A stretch of DNA of 62,680 bases from an uncultured Bacteroidales bacterium (GTDB lineage Bacteria > Bacteroidota > Bacteroidia > Bacteroidales > P3), in NCBI GenBank assembly GCA_900316235.1, contig ONCC01000020.1, positions 1 through 62,680 on the forward strand, written 5' to 3'. The translations under genes and the position numbers were made by a program. Under the pieces are notes generated by a model. That model was not told the DNA's origin. It was given only the letters and a program-made list of their open reading frames with translations, and ran no database searches. This document shows positions 55,208 to 62,680 of the stretch, piece after piece. Position 1 is the stretch's first letter. Every line of letters starts with the position of its first letter.

Positions 55208-55501
55208 ATGTTTAAGCACTTTTTTACTCAGGATACACTTCTGGTAGGGCTGGTCGCAGGTCTCGGCTCGCTGCTCGTCACCGCCCTGCTCCTCACCGTC
55301 TGTACCTTTCACCTTTCACCTCTCACCTCTCACCTCTCCTGGTATGCCGGCTGCTTCATTCCCCCGCTGCTCATCATGCGCTACTATGTGAAGCTACAGA
55401 AGAGCACCGTTGTCAAGACCATCATCGTCACCCTCTTCATCACCTTTATCGCCTTCATGTTCCTATTGTTCAAAACTCACTCATTAAATCTCAACCCCTA
55501 A
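55208..55501 (+). CDS. small membrane protein, unknown function
   Basis: A 97-residue protein with two or three hydrophobic segments. The first loop contains FHLSPLTSHLS, encoded by a perfect 7-bp repeat tract (55,304-55,338), so its length there is likely variable. It is 3 bp after surE and upstream of the lpxB repeat leader. Confidence 0.65.
   Translation: MFKHFFTQDTLLVGLVAGLGSLLVTALLLTVCTFHLSPLTSHLSWYAGCFIPPLLIMRYYVKLQKSTVVKTIIVTLFITFIAFMFLLFKTHSLNLNP
55304..55338. repeat. 7-bp tandem words x5 in a coding region
   Basis: ACCTTTC x2 then ACCTCTC x3 with exact 7-bp period, in frame within the small membrane protein gene. Confidence 0.9.
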
Positions 55502-55692
55502 ACATTAAACCTTAAAACCTAAAGCCTAAACCATGAAGGAAGATAGAAGAAGATAAAAGAAGTTAAAAAAAGAAGATAAAAGACAAATGCTTCAGTATAC
55601 AAAGGGTATTGTCCTCTATCTTCCGCGAGCAAAGCGAGCTATCTCCCTTTATCTCCCTCTAACTCCCTTAAAACAATAAACCTTAAACCTTG
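55494..55692. repeat. repeat-rich leader of lpxB (copy 1)
   Basis: Intergenic DNA made of degenerate TAAACC(T) heptamers, then GAAGATAAAAG words, then a core (55,611-55,648) that is 37 of 38 bases identical to 58,746-58,783, and again TAAACC heptamers that end in the lpxB start codon. The words before and after the core are roughly complementary (GAAGATA against TATCTTC), so the region could fold. Confidence 0.8.
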
Positions 55693-56796
55693 AAATACTA
55701 CATCATAGCCGGCGAGGCCTCTGGCGACCTTTACGGGGCCAACCTCATGAAAGCCCTGCGGGAGCAGGACCCCCAGGCGGAGTTCCGCTTCTGGGGCGGC
55801 GATGCCATGCAGAAAGAGGGAGGTGAACCTATGCGCCATATCCGCGACCTGGCCATCATGGGCTTCGTCGAGGTGGTGCTACACCTGCGCACCGTGCTGG
55901 GCAACATCAGTTTCTGCAAGAGAGATATCCTTGACTGGCACCCCGACGCCGTCATCGGCATCGACTACCCGGGCTTCAACCTCAAGATAGAGAAGTGGGC
56001 TCACGAGCACGGCTTCAAGACCATCCACTATATCTCGCCCCAGCTGTGGGCCTGGAAGAAAGGACGCCTGAAAGGGATGCGCCAATACCTCGACCGCCTC
56101 TGCTATATCCTTCCTTTCGAGCAGCAGTTCTACGCTGAAAATGATATGCCGCAAGCCCTCTATGTAGGCCATCCGCTGGTGGAGATCATTCATGGCCGAC
56201 CGCAAGACGAGCCCTTCGCTTTCGACGGCCGTCCCATCATTGCCCTGCTGCCCGGCAGCCGCAAACAGGAATTGAAGAAAAGCCTCCCCGGCATGGTGCG
56301 TCTGGCACGACGACACCCCGAATACCACTTCGTGGTGGGAGGAATGACCCTGCTGGGGAAGGCCCTGTACGAGAAGCACATCCCCGCAGATGCGGGAATC
56401 ACGGTGGTCTACGACCAAACCTACCGCCTCCTCTCTCAGGCCTTTGCCGCCGTGGTATGCTCTGGTACCGCCACCCTCGAGACCGGACTCTTCCATGTGC
56501 CGCAGGTGGTGTGCTACCGCGGCAACCCCATCTCCATCGCCATCGCGAAGGCCTTGGTGGGACGCCACATAAACCATATCGCCCTCATCGACCTCATTGA
56601 CGACAGCAACGTCGTCACCGAACTGCTCCAACAGGACTTTAACGACCAGCGCCTCGAAGAGGAATTCCGCCTCATCACCACTGATACCGCCAACCGCGAG
56701 CGCATGCTCGAAGGCTATCGTCGCGTGGAACAAAAACTGGGCAACGCCGGTGCCAGCCTCCGCACTGCCGAAGTGATCATTGAAACCATCAAATGA
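55690..56796 (+). CDS. lpxB: lipid-A-disaccharide synthase LpxB
   Basis: A 368-residue GT19 glycosyltransferase that joins UDP-diacylglucosamine and lipid X. GEASGDLYGANLMKAL (about 7-22) and CSGTATLETGL (about 257-267) are diagnostic. The only good start is TTG at 55690 (MKYYIIAGEA, normal length); it lies in the last unit of a TAAACCT repeat. No in-frame ATG precedes it without a stop. It overlaps the SpoIID-like gene by 4 bp. Confidence 0.94.
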   Translation: MKYYIIAGEASGDLYGANLMKALREQDPQAEFRFWGGDAMQKEGGEPMRHIRDLAIMGFVEVVLHLRTVLGNISFCKRDILDWHPDAVIGIDYPGFNLKIEKWAHEHGFKTIHYISPQLWAWKKGRLKGMRQYLDRLCYILPFEQQFYAENDMPQALYVGHPLVEIIHGRPQDEPFAFDGRPIIALLPGSRKQELKKSLPGMVRLARRHPEYHFVVGGMTLLGKALYEKHIPADAGITVVYDQTYRLLSQAFAAVVCSGTATLETGLFHVPQVVCYRGNPISIAIAKALVGRHINHIALIDLIDDSNVVTELLQQDFNDQRLEEEFRLITTDTANRERMLEGYRRVEQKLGNAGASLRTAEVIIETIK

Positions 56797-58121
56797 AACG
56801 CCTGCTCTCCATAACACTGCTCCTGTTGCTGACCTTCGCCGCTCATGCCGACAAAGTGAAGGTCAGGCTCTACTCCAACATCACAATCAGCACCCTCAAC
56901 ATCTCCTTCGACCTGGGATATTACAACCTCTATGCCAATGGGGATGAGCTTCTGGAAGAACTGGTTGGTGACGGACGCTCCGTGCTCATCCGCCCGGAAG
57001 GCAATCTGCTGCATGTCAGCGTCAACGAGACCGATTACGGCACCTTCTCCTCCGTCCGCCTCGAAGCCACCGACACCGCCTGCATCTTATGTCTGAATCC
57101 CGAAGGCAACAAGCAGCGCACCTACGAGGGCAACCTCGAAGTAAAAAGCCAGAAGAGGGGTGGCCTGTTGCTCATAAACGAAGTGGAGTTCGAGACCTAT
57201 ATCGCCGGCGTGGTACAGAGCGAAATCTACGGGAAAGAAACGGACATCTTCCGCATCCAAGCCATCATCAGCCGCACCTGGGCCTTGCGCAACCTCGGGA
57301 AACACCAATCCGAGGGGTATAACTTCTGCGACAATGTGCACTGCCAAGCCTACCATAACCGCTGCATCCGTCCCGACATCATGCTGGGCGCCATCGAGAG
57401 CAGCGGGGAGACCCTCGTCGACTCTCTCGGTGCACTCATCGAGACACCGTTCCATTCCAACTCGGGTGGTGAGACCGCCAACTCCGAGGATGTCTGGCGC
57501 ACCGCCCTACCCTACCTGCGCTCCGTCGAGGATACTTTCTCCTTCCAGATGCGACAGAGCAATTGGGTAAAAACCATCGATATCAACCGCTGGCTCAACT
57601 ATTTCTCCAAGACCCACAAACTCAACATCCAGGACTCCAGCATCCGCGACACCCTGCTGCATTTCTCCCAAGAACACCGCAAGACACGCCTCCTGGGGAT
57701 ACCGCTTACCCGCATCCGCATCGACTGGCAACTCAAATCCACCTTCTTCTCCCTCTCTGTCGACAGCGCCTCCAATACCGTCCTTCTCCACGGCCACGGC
57801 TACGGCCACGGAGTGGGCCTTTCCCAGGAAGGGGCCATCCGAATGGTCGAACTCGGCATCCCCTACGACTCCATCCTTCGCCACTACTACACTGGCGCCA
57901 GCATCCACCAGGACCCCTACGCCAACCACAACTATGTGGAGATGTATGTCGAACAGATTTCCCGCATCATCGAAGAGGACAAAAACAAGCAAACCCAGAC
58001 CCACTCGAAGAAAGACGACTGGCTCGGCCGCCTCTTCCGCCTCCGCGACCGCGAAGAGCGTGAAGAAGTCTACATAGAGTCCGAGCAGGACAACGAGAAC
58101 GACTGGCAATATGAATGGTAA
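56793..58121 (+). CDS. SpoIID/LytB domain protein
   Basis: A 442-residue exported protein (signal about 1-20) of the SpoIID/LytB family, with NEVEFETYIAGVVQSEI (about 127-143) and the C-terminal HGHGYGHGVGLSQEGA. Family members include lytic transglycosylases of the cell wall (SpoIID). The tail (about 390-442) is charged and low-complexity. It overlaps lpxB by an ATGA. Confidence 0.88.
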   Translation: MKRLLSITLLLLLTFAAHADKVKVRLYSNITISTLNISFDLGYYNLYANGDELLEELVGDGRSVLIRPEGNLLHVSVNETDYGTFSSVRLEATDTACILCLNPEGNKQRTYEGNLEVKSQKRGGLLLINEVEFETYIAGVVQSEIYGKETDIFRIQAIISRTWALRNLGKHQSEGYNFCDNVHCQAYHNRCIRPDIMLGAIESSGETLVDSLGALIETPFHSNSGGETANSEDVWRTALPYLRSVEDTFSFQMRQSNWVKTIDINRWLNYFSKTHKLNIQDSSIRDTLLHFSQEHRKTRLLGIPLTRIRIDWQLKSTFFSLSVDSASNTVLLHGHGYGHGVGLSQEGAIRMVELGIPYDSILRHYYTGASIHQDPYANHNYVEMYVEQISRIIEEDKNKQTQTHSKKDDWLGRLFRLRDREEREEVYIESEQDNENDWQYEW

Positions 58122-58144
58122 AGCAATCAAGCAATAATAAAGAC

Positions 58145-58693
58145 ATGAAAACAAATATCATATTAAAAAGTATCGTGTTGGTGACGGCCTTTTTCACCTT
58201 TCTCCTTTCACCTTTCACCTCAGCAACGGCCCAGACCCAGTGGCACACCATAGAAGATGCCGCCGCCACACAAATCGGCTCCAAATTCTATCTCGTCGAC
58301 TTCTACACCGACTGGTGCGGCTACTGCAAGAAGATGGACCGCGAGACCTTCTCGGACCCCACCGTGGCGAAAATCCTCAACCGATACTACTACCCCGTGA
58401 AATTCAACGCCGAGAGCAAAAAAGAATTCACTTGGTTCGGTAAGAAATACAAAGCCGGCGGCGGCCGCGTCCACGAGTTCGCCCGCGGGGTGAAAGGCTA
58501 CCCCACCACCGTCCTCTACCGTGCCGACGGCTCCCTGTTCCAGTCTATCCCAGGCTTCGCCTCCGCCAAAGAGTATACCGTCATCCTGTGGTATTTCGCC
58601 AGCGGCGACTACCAGCGCTACCCCTTCGACCGCTATCAGCAAATCTTCGACAAAGAGATTCGCCCCGCCATGGAGAAAGAACTCAATAAATAA
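58145..58693 (+). CDS. secreted thioredoxin-family protein
   Basis: A 182-residue exported thioredoxin with redox motif WCGYC (Cys58, Cys61) and a cis-Pro in KGYPTTVLY. I start at ATG 58145. Its signal peptide includes FFTFLLSPFTSATAQ, encoded by 7-bp repeats, so signal length may vary. It follows the SpoIID-like gene and probably reduces periplasmic disulfides. Confidence 0.9.
   Translation: MKTNIILKSIVLVTAFFTFLLSPFTSATAQTQWHTIEDAAATQIGSKFYLVDFYTDWCGYCKKMDRETFSDPTVAKILNRYYYPVKFNAESKKEFTWFGKKYKAGGGRVHEFARGVKGYPTTVLYRADGSLFQSIPGFASAKEYTVILWYFASGDYQRYPFDRYQQIFDKEIRPAMEKELNK
58195..58222. repeat. 7-bp tandem words x4 in a signal peptide
   Basis: CACCTTT, CTCCTTT, CACCTTT, CACCTCA with exact 7-bp period, in frame. 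Confidence 0.85.
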
Positions 58694-58709
58694 AATGTAA
58701 AAATATGGA

Positions 58710-58821
58710 AGAGAGAAGAAGATAAAGGACAAAAGCATTGGTATCGTCCTCTTTCTTCCGCGAGCAAAGCGAGCTATCTCCCTCTAACTTCCTTAAACCG
58801 TAAACCATAAACCTTAAACCT
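58710..58821. repeat. repeat-rich leader of ftsY (copy 2)
   Basis: A second copy of the lpxB leader element: AGAAGATAAAGGAC words, a core at 58,746-58,783 (37/38 identity with copy 1), then TAAACCG, TAAACCA, TAAACCT, TAAACCT (58,794-58,821). Confidence 0.85.
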
Positions 58822-58829
58822 TAACAGAT

Positions 58830-59801
58830 ATGGGACTTTTTGATTTTATCCGGAAAAGCAAAGAAGAAGAGAGACAGACCCTTGACCAGGGATTAGAGAA
58901 GACCAAAAGCAGTCTCTTCCAAAAGATTACCAAGTCCATCCTTGGCAAGTCCACCGTCGACGACGATGTCCTCGACAACCTTGAAGAGACCCTCATCACT
59001 TCCGACGTGGGTGTTGAGACCACCCTCAAAATCATCGAGCACCTGCAGGAGCGCATCAAACGCGACCGCTATATCTCCACCTCCGAGCTCAACTCCATCC
59101 TCCGGGCCGAGATTTCGCAGTTGCTGCGCAAGCCCGCCTACGAATCCGAGGGGACTTTCCCTGCCGACTTCGACGCGCCCATGCCTAAGAAACCCTACGT
59201 CATCCTCGTCGTGGGCGTCAACGGCGTAGGCAAGACCACCACCATCGCCAAACTGGCCTACCGCTACAAGCAAGCCGGCAAGAAGGTGATGCTCGGTGCC
59301 GCCGACACCTTCCGCGCCGCCGCCGTCGAGCAGCTCATGCTCTGGGCCGAACGGGTAGAAGTGCCCATCGTCCAGCAGGGCATGAACACCGACCCCGCCT
59401 CCGTGGCCTACGACACCCTCCAGTCGGCCCTGGCAAAGGATATCGACGTCGTCATCATCGACACCGCCGGACGTCTCCACAACAAAGTCGGCCTCATGAA
59501 CGAGCTCTCCAAGATTCGCAAGGTGATGCAGAAACTCGTCCCCGACGCACCCCACGAGGTGCTCCTCGTCCTCGATGCCTCCACCGGTCAGAACGCCATC
59601 GAGCAGGCACGTCAGTTCACCCAGGCCACCGACGTCAACGCGCTGGCACTCACCAAACTCGACGGCACCGCCAAGGGTGGCGTCATCATCGGCATCTCCG
59701 ACCAGTTCCATATCCCCGTGCGCTACATCGGCCTTGGCGAAAAGATGACCGACCTCCAACTCTTCAACCCCGACGACTTCGTCGACTCCTTGTTTGACTA
59801 A
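58830..59801 (+). CDS. ftsY: signal recognition particle receptor FtsY
   Basis: A 323-residue SRP GTPase. The N domain is followed by G1 GVNGVGKTTT (about 129-138), DTAGR, TKLDGTAKGG and the terminal GLGEKMTDLQLFNPDDFVDSLFD. It docks ribosome-SRP complexes at the inner membrane and is a natural partner of YidC. The acidic A domain of E. coli is absent, as usual for this phylum. Confidence 0.97.
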   Translation: MGLFDFIRKSKEEERQTLDQGLEKTKSSLFQKITKSILGKSTVDDDVLDNLEETLITSDVGVETTLKIIEHLQERIKRDRYISTSELNSILRAEISQLLRKPAYESEGTFPADFDAPMPKKPYVILVVGVNGVGKTTTIAKLAYRYKQAGKKVMLGAADTFRAAAVEQLMLWAERVEVPIVQQGMNTDPASVAYDTLQSALAKDIDVVIIDTAGRLHNKVGLMNELSKIRKVMQKLVPDAPHEVLLVLDASTGQNAIEQARQFTQATDVNALALTKLDGTAKGGVIIGISDQFHIPVRYIGLGEKMTDLQLFNPDDFVDSLFD

Positions 59802-59805
59802 AGAA

Positions 59806-61134
59806 ATGAAAATAAACATCATCACCCTCGGCTGTTCCAAGAACATCGTCGACTCTGAGCATATCGCCGGCCATCTGCGCAAAGCGGGATTCAAGCTCTT
59901 CTTCGACCGAAGCCGTAACGACTGCGACATCGTCATTGTCAACACATGCGGCTTCATCGGCGACGCCAAGGAGGAGTCTATCAACGTGCTCCTCGAGCAG
60001 ATTGCCATCAAGAAGCGTAGCCGCAGTCCCCGCCGTCTCATCGCTGTCGGATGTCTTATCCAGCGCTATGAGAAGGAGTTGCGCCAAGAGTTGCCCGAAA
60101 TCGACGCCTTCTACGGTGTCCACCAATGGGGTGAACTCGTAAAGGAATTGATTGAACTTTCACCTTTCACCTTTCACCTCTCACCTTTCACCTTCCAGGA
60201 GCGCATGCAATCCACCCCCCAACACTACGCCTACCTGAAAATCAGCGAAGGCTGCAACCGCACCTGCTCCTATTGCGCCATCCCTCTCATCCGCGGGAAA
60301 CATGTCTCCCGTCCCATGGAGGAGATCCTCGACGAGGCCAGACGCATGGTTGCCGAAGGTGTGAAAGAAATCATCGTCATTGCCCAAGACACCACCTACT
60401 ACGGCCTCGACCTCTACCATAAACGTGCGCTGGGAGAACTGTTGGAACGACTGGCCACCGAGAGCGGTGCCCAATGGATACGCCTCCACTACACCTACCC
60501 CACCTCCTTCCCCCTCGACGCCATCGAGGTGATGCGCCGCCACAAGAATATCTGCAACTACATCGACATCCCTCTCCAGCATATCAACACCCGCATCCTC
60601 AACTCCATGCAGCGCGGCATCGACCGCGAAGGCACCTTGAGCCTCCTCGATTCCTTCCGCCAGCAGCTGCCCGACGTGGCCATCCGCACCACCCTCATCG
60701 TCGGCTACCCCGGCGAGACTCTCGAGGAGTTCGAGGAACTGAAAGAGTTTGTCCGTCAGGCCCGGTTCGACCGCATGGGATGCTTCGCCTACTCGCCCGA
60801 AGAGGGCACCGCGGCCTACACCCTCTCCGACGACGTGCCGGAAGAGGAGAAAGAACGCCGCGTCAGCGAGCTCATGGCCATCCAGGAACAGATATCCCTT
60901 GAGAAAAATCAGGAACGCATCGGCAAAACCTACCGCGTCCTCATCGATAGAATAGACAATGATTATATTGTCGGCCGCACCGAATACGATAGCCCGGAAG
61001 TGGACGACGAAGTCCTCATTCCCCACCATTCACCTTTCACCTCTCCCCTTTCACCTTCCCCTGGCACCTTCGTCGACGTCGTCATCACCGACGCCCTCGA
61101 GAACGACCTCTTCGCCAGATTAGTAGAGAAGTAG
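59806..61134 (+). CDS. rimO: ribosomal protein uS12 methylthiotransferase RimO
   Basis: A 442-residue radical SAM enzyme that methylthiolates Asp of ribosomal protein S12. The N-terminal MTTase domain has the three iron-sulfur Cys (LGCSKN, NTCGF, VGCLI), the radical SAM motif is CNRTCSYC (about 150-157), and a TRAM domain ends the protein. Two in-frame low-complexity tracts are present: SPFTFHLSPFTF between MTTase and SAM domains, and HHSPFTSPLSPSPG in TRAM, both encoded by 7-bp words. I use ATG 59806, 4 bp after the ftsY stop. Confidence 0.95.
   Translation: MKINIITLGCSKNIVDSEHIAGHLRKAGFKLFFDRSRNDCDIVIVNTCGFIGDAKEESINVLLEQIAIKKRSRSPRRLIAVGCLIQRYEKELRQELPEIDAFYGVHQWGELVKELIELSPFTFHLSPFTFQERMQSTPQHYAYLKISEGCNRTCSYCAIPLIRGKHVSRPMEEILDEARRMVAEGVKEIIVIAQDTTYYGLDLYHKRALGELLERLATESGAQWIRLHYTYPTSFPLDAIEVMRRHKNICNYIDIPLQHINTRILNSMQRGIDREGTLSLLDSFRQQLPDVAIRTTLIVGYPGETLEEFEELKEFVRQARFDRMGCFAYSPEEGTAAYTLSDDVPEEEKERRVSELMAIQEQISLEKNQERIGKTYRVLIDRIDNDYIVGRTEYDSPEVDDEVLIPHHSPFTSPLSPSPGTFVDVVITDALENDLFARLVEK
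60157..60198. repeat. 7-bp tandem words x6 in rimO (first tract)
   Basis: CTTTCAC x3, CTCTCAC, CTTTCAC, CTTCCAG at an exact 7-bp period, in frame. Confidence 0.9.
61028..61055. repeat. 7-bp tandem words x4 in rimO (second tract)
   Basis: ATTCACC, TTTCACC, TCTCCCC, TTTCACC at exact 7-bp period, in frame in the TRAM domain. Confidence 0.85.
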
Positions 61135-61142
61135 CCAGTCGC

Positions 61143-61784
61143 TTAGCTCTCCCCCGCGAGCCTGCCCGACAAGACTGCCAGACTCGCCGCAAGGTTCTCG
61201 TTCTTGATAATCACCCCCGCAGGGAGCGTGATATGTGCCGGTGCAAAATTCCATATTCCTTTGATTCCGCTGGCCACAAGCATATCGGCAACGCCCTGTG
61301 CCTGAGGTCCTGGCACCGTGATGATGCCCAACTTCACCCCCAGACGGCGCACCAGCCCTTCCAACTGGGAGATGGCATAGACCGGCTTCCCGCCGATGGT
61401 CCTTCCCACCACATTGGGGTCCACATCGAAGCCCGCCACCACATCCAAGCCATAGTTCTTGAAACCAGGGTATTGCAGCAAGGTCTTCCCTAGTCCCCCC
61501 ACGCCGACAAGCACGGCCTCGTTATAATCGTCATATCCCAAATAGGACTTTAAGTCGTTCAGCAGCTGTTCCGTACGGAAACCCACCTTCGAGCGCCCCG
61601 GGACAGAACTCACCCCCGCCAGGTCCTTCCGCACCTGCACGGCTCCCAACGACAGGCTCTCCGCCATCGCACTCGACGACACAAACTCCTGTCCCTCAGC
61701 CATTCGCTCCTGAAGATAGCAATAGTAAATCGGTAGGCGACTCAGTGTTGACTTCGGAATCACCAAAGATTTTTCCTCTTTCAT
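61143..61784 (-). CDS. rex: redox-sensing transcriptional repressor Rex
   Basis: A 213-residue repressor that reads the NADH/NAD+ ratio. An N-terminal winged helix (PKSTLSRLPIYYCYL, then SSAMAESLSLGAVQVRKDL) and a Rossmann domain with GVGGLGKTLL (about 93-102) are clear. I use ATG 61784; an ATG at 61817 overlaps the -7 box. Rex usually controls fermentation and respiration genes, which fits an anaerobe. Confidence 0.95.
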   Translation of the reverse strand: MKEEKSLVIPKSTLSRLPIYYCYLQERMAEGQEFVSSSAMAESLSLGAVQVRKDLAGVSSVPGRSKVGFRTEQLLNDLKSYLGYDDYNEAVLVGVGGLGKTLLQYPGFKNYGLDVVAGFDVDPNVVGRTIGGKPVYAISQLEGLVRRLGVKLGIITVPGPQAQGVADMLVASGIKGIWNFAPAHITLPAGVIIKNENLAASLAVLSGRLAGES

Positions 61785-61814
61785 TACTTTTTTATCGTTT
61801 ATTGTTTCGGGGTG

Positions 61815-61822
61815 CAAAATTA
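61815..61822 (-). promoter_or_regulatory. rex -7 element
   Basis: TAATTTTG on the minus strand, 30 bp before the ATG at 61,784; a TTTG lies at 61,846-61,849 but 23 bp away rather than 19. Confidence 0.55.
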
Positions 61823-61893
61823 CGACTTTTTTTCCACATAGGAGACAAAAAAGTCAAAAAGCCATAAAATAAACACAATCAACCTATTTTCAC

Positions 61894-61960
61894 CTTATCA
61901 ACCCCCTACCAACTCCTACCGTGGTAGGAGTTGGTAGGGGGTTGATAGGGGGTTGGTAGG
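61894..61960. repeat. CCTACC-word hairpin, copy D
   Basis: The most symmetric copy: left arm TATCAACCCCCTACCAACTC, centre CCTACCGTGGTAGG, right arm GAGTTGGTAGGGGGTTGATA, plus a further GGGGGTTGGTAGG. Confidence 0.9.
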
Positions 61961-61972
61961 TATAAAACAGCA

Positions 61973-61998
61973 AGGGGCGCCCCTGTTGGGGCACCCCT
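61973..61998 (-). terminator. hairpin after the OmpA gene, possible terminator
   Basis: AGGGGCGCCCC/GGGGCACCCCT with a TGTT loop (one G-T pair), 24 bp past the OmpA stop on the minus strand. The following minus-strand run is only TGTTTTAT, so it is a weak terminator or a dispersed palindrome. Confidence 0.55.
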
Positions 61999-62022
61999 AC
62001 GCTGCAGTTATGCTAAAAAAGT

Positions 62023-62680
62023 TTATTTCAGTTCCACGGTGGCACGGCGGTTGAGGGCGCGGCCTTCCTTGGTCTTGTTGTCGGCGACGGGCTCGCTCTG
62101 GCCCTTACTCTCGCACTCGATGTTCTTTGCGGGGGCGCCGAGCTTGACCATGTAGCGCTTGAGAGCCTCGGCACGCTTCTTGCCGTACTTGACGTTGGCT
62201 TTCTTGGAGCCGGTGTTGTCGGTATGGCCGTAGACGGTGACCTTGAGGCTCTGGTCGGCTTTCATGGCGGTGCAGATGGCGTGGATGGCGTCGTCGGTGC
62301 TCTCGTCGAACTGGGCCTTGGTACCGGCGCTCTTGAAGTATACGGTGGCGCCGATGGCCTCGAGTTTCTTCTGGGCCTCGGCACGGGCCATCTGTGCGTC
62401 GACGGCGGAGGCTACGGCCATGCGCTGAGCCGCCTCGGCGGCGTTGCGTGCGGCGTCTTCCGCGGCCTCGGCCTGGCGGCGTGCGGCGCGTTCGGCGGCG
62501 AGGTCGGCCTCAGCCTTCTGCTGGGCGGCTTTCATGGCAGCCAGCTCGGCGTCGGACTTCTGCTGGGCAGCCTTCATGGCTGCCAGGGCGGCGGCGTCCT
62601 TCTCGCGGGCGGCTTTCATGGCGGCGATCTCGGAGGCCATCTCGTCATAGCGGTTGTCAGCGGGCACCAGCTCCACGGGC
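62023..62680 (-). CDS. OmpA-family outer-membrane protein, 5-prime end cut by the window
   Basis: At least 218 C-terminal residues. An Ala-rich coiled coil has 14-residue repeats (AAMKAAQQKSDAEL, AAMKAAQQKAEADL), followed by an OmpA peptidoglycan-binding domain with YGHTDNTGSKKAN and NRRATVELK. The frame remains open to the window edge, so the start (and any barrel or signal) is missing. GTG at 62,676 is probably internal. Confidence 0.9.
   Translation of the reverse strand, partial: PVELVPADNRYDEMASEIAAMKAAREKDAAALAAMKAAQQKSDAELAAMKAAQQKAEADLAAERAARRQAEAAEDAARNAAEAAQRMAVASAVDAQMARAEAQKKLEAIGATVYFKSAGTKAQFDESTDDAIHAICTAMKADQSLKVTVYGHTDNTGSKKANVKYGKKRAEALKRYMVKLGAPAKNIECESKGQSEPVADNKTKEGRALNRRATVELK

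Noticed and set aside
55494..55692. Telomere-like repeat or chromosome end
   Set aside because: TAAACCT heptamers are short, internal, and tied to gene starts; other words with the same period occur elsewhere.
62674..62676. GTG as the start of the terminal OmpA gene
   Set aside because: The frame stays open to the window edge and no signal peptide follows, so this is probably an internal valine.

Overview
The window is a 62.7 kb chromosomal stretch of a Bacteroidales bacterium, probably an anaerobic gut or rumen species known mainly from metagenomes. This is an inference from three things. Several promoters have the Bacteroidetes form TTTG-N18/19-TAnnTTTG (purA, yidC, the PIN module, the first lipocalin-like lipoprotein, the YtrA-type operon). 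The gene content includes PorX, a GldF-GldG fusion, two BspA-type leucine-rich-repeat proteins with type IX secretion C-terminal domains, lpxB and rex. The DNA is moderately GC-rich apart from an AT-rich islet near 23.9-25.9 kb. I see no rRNA or tRNA genes, phage genes or CRISPR.

Layout: 1-1,165 holds a 71-bp tandem array of paired hairpins, a Y1 (REP-associated) transposase, a pspC gene and a second hairpin block, which together look like a REP/RAYT system. 1,177-4,649 encodes an M3 peptidase and a thioredoxin-like protein. 4,728-12,339 is a leftward operon: porX, an unknown secreted protein, uvrA, a small membrane protein, mnmE. mfd (12,788-16,171) converges on the purA-PepSY pair. 18,933-22,414 is a leftward operon (beta-CASP RNA hydrolase, NUC1 nuclease, lipoprotein, orphan transketolase N-subunit) with a promoter and a terminator. 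22.5-26.2 kb holds two divergent leucine-rich-repeat surface proteins around a toxin-antitoxin module whose PIN toxin is frameshifted. 26.5-33.5 kb runs rightward (yidC, nhaD, an unknown gene, two lipocalin-like lipoproteins).

33.6-42.4 kb is a leftward operon read from a good promoter with a 24-bp palindrome over its start point: small membrane protein, broken TonB-type receptor, YbjQ protein, ABC ATPase, ABC permease, lipoprotein, YtrA-type GntR repressor, M16 protease. The palindrome resembles a YtrA operator. 42.7-46.3 kb is a surface-polysaccharide trio (Wzz-like, O-antigen ligase-like, porin). A ClC channel and an OmpA lipoprotein are divergent at 48.1 kb. 49.3-61.1 kb runs rightward: degenerate M28 peptidase, GldF-GldG fusion, DUF4340, surE, small membrane protein, lpxB, SpoIID-like, thioredoxin, ftsY, rimO. 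rex and an OmpA gene cut by the window edge close the window.

The most unusual feature is repeat DNA. Besides the REP/RAYT locus there are: (i) short tandem words of exactly 7 or 8 bp in gene leaders, several of which sit in frame inside conserved proteins (MnmE, Mfd, RimO twice, a thioredoxin signal peptide, a membrane protein); (ii) two arrays with CTAG every 9 bp; (iii) five intergenic long hairpins built from CCTACCAACT-like words; (iv) a roughly 100-bp intergenic repeat just before lpxB and ftsY, running into the probable TTG start of lpxB. These look like active repeat-generating processes that I cannot match to a named element.
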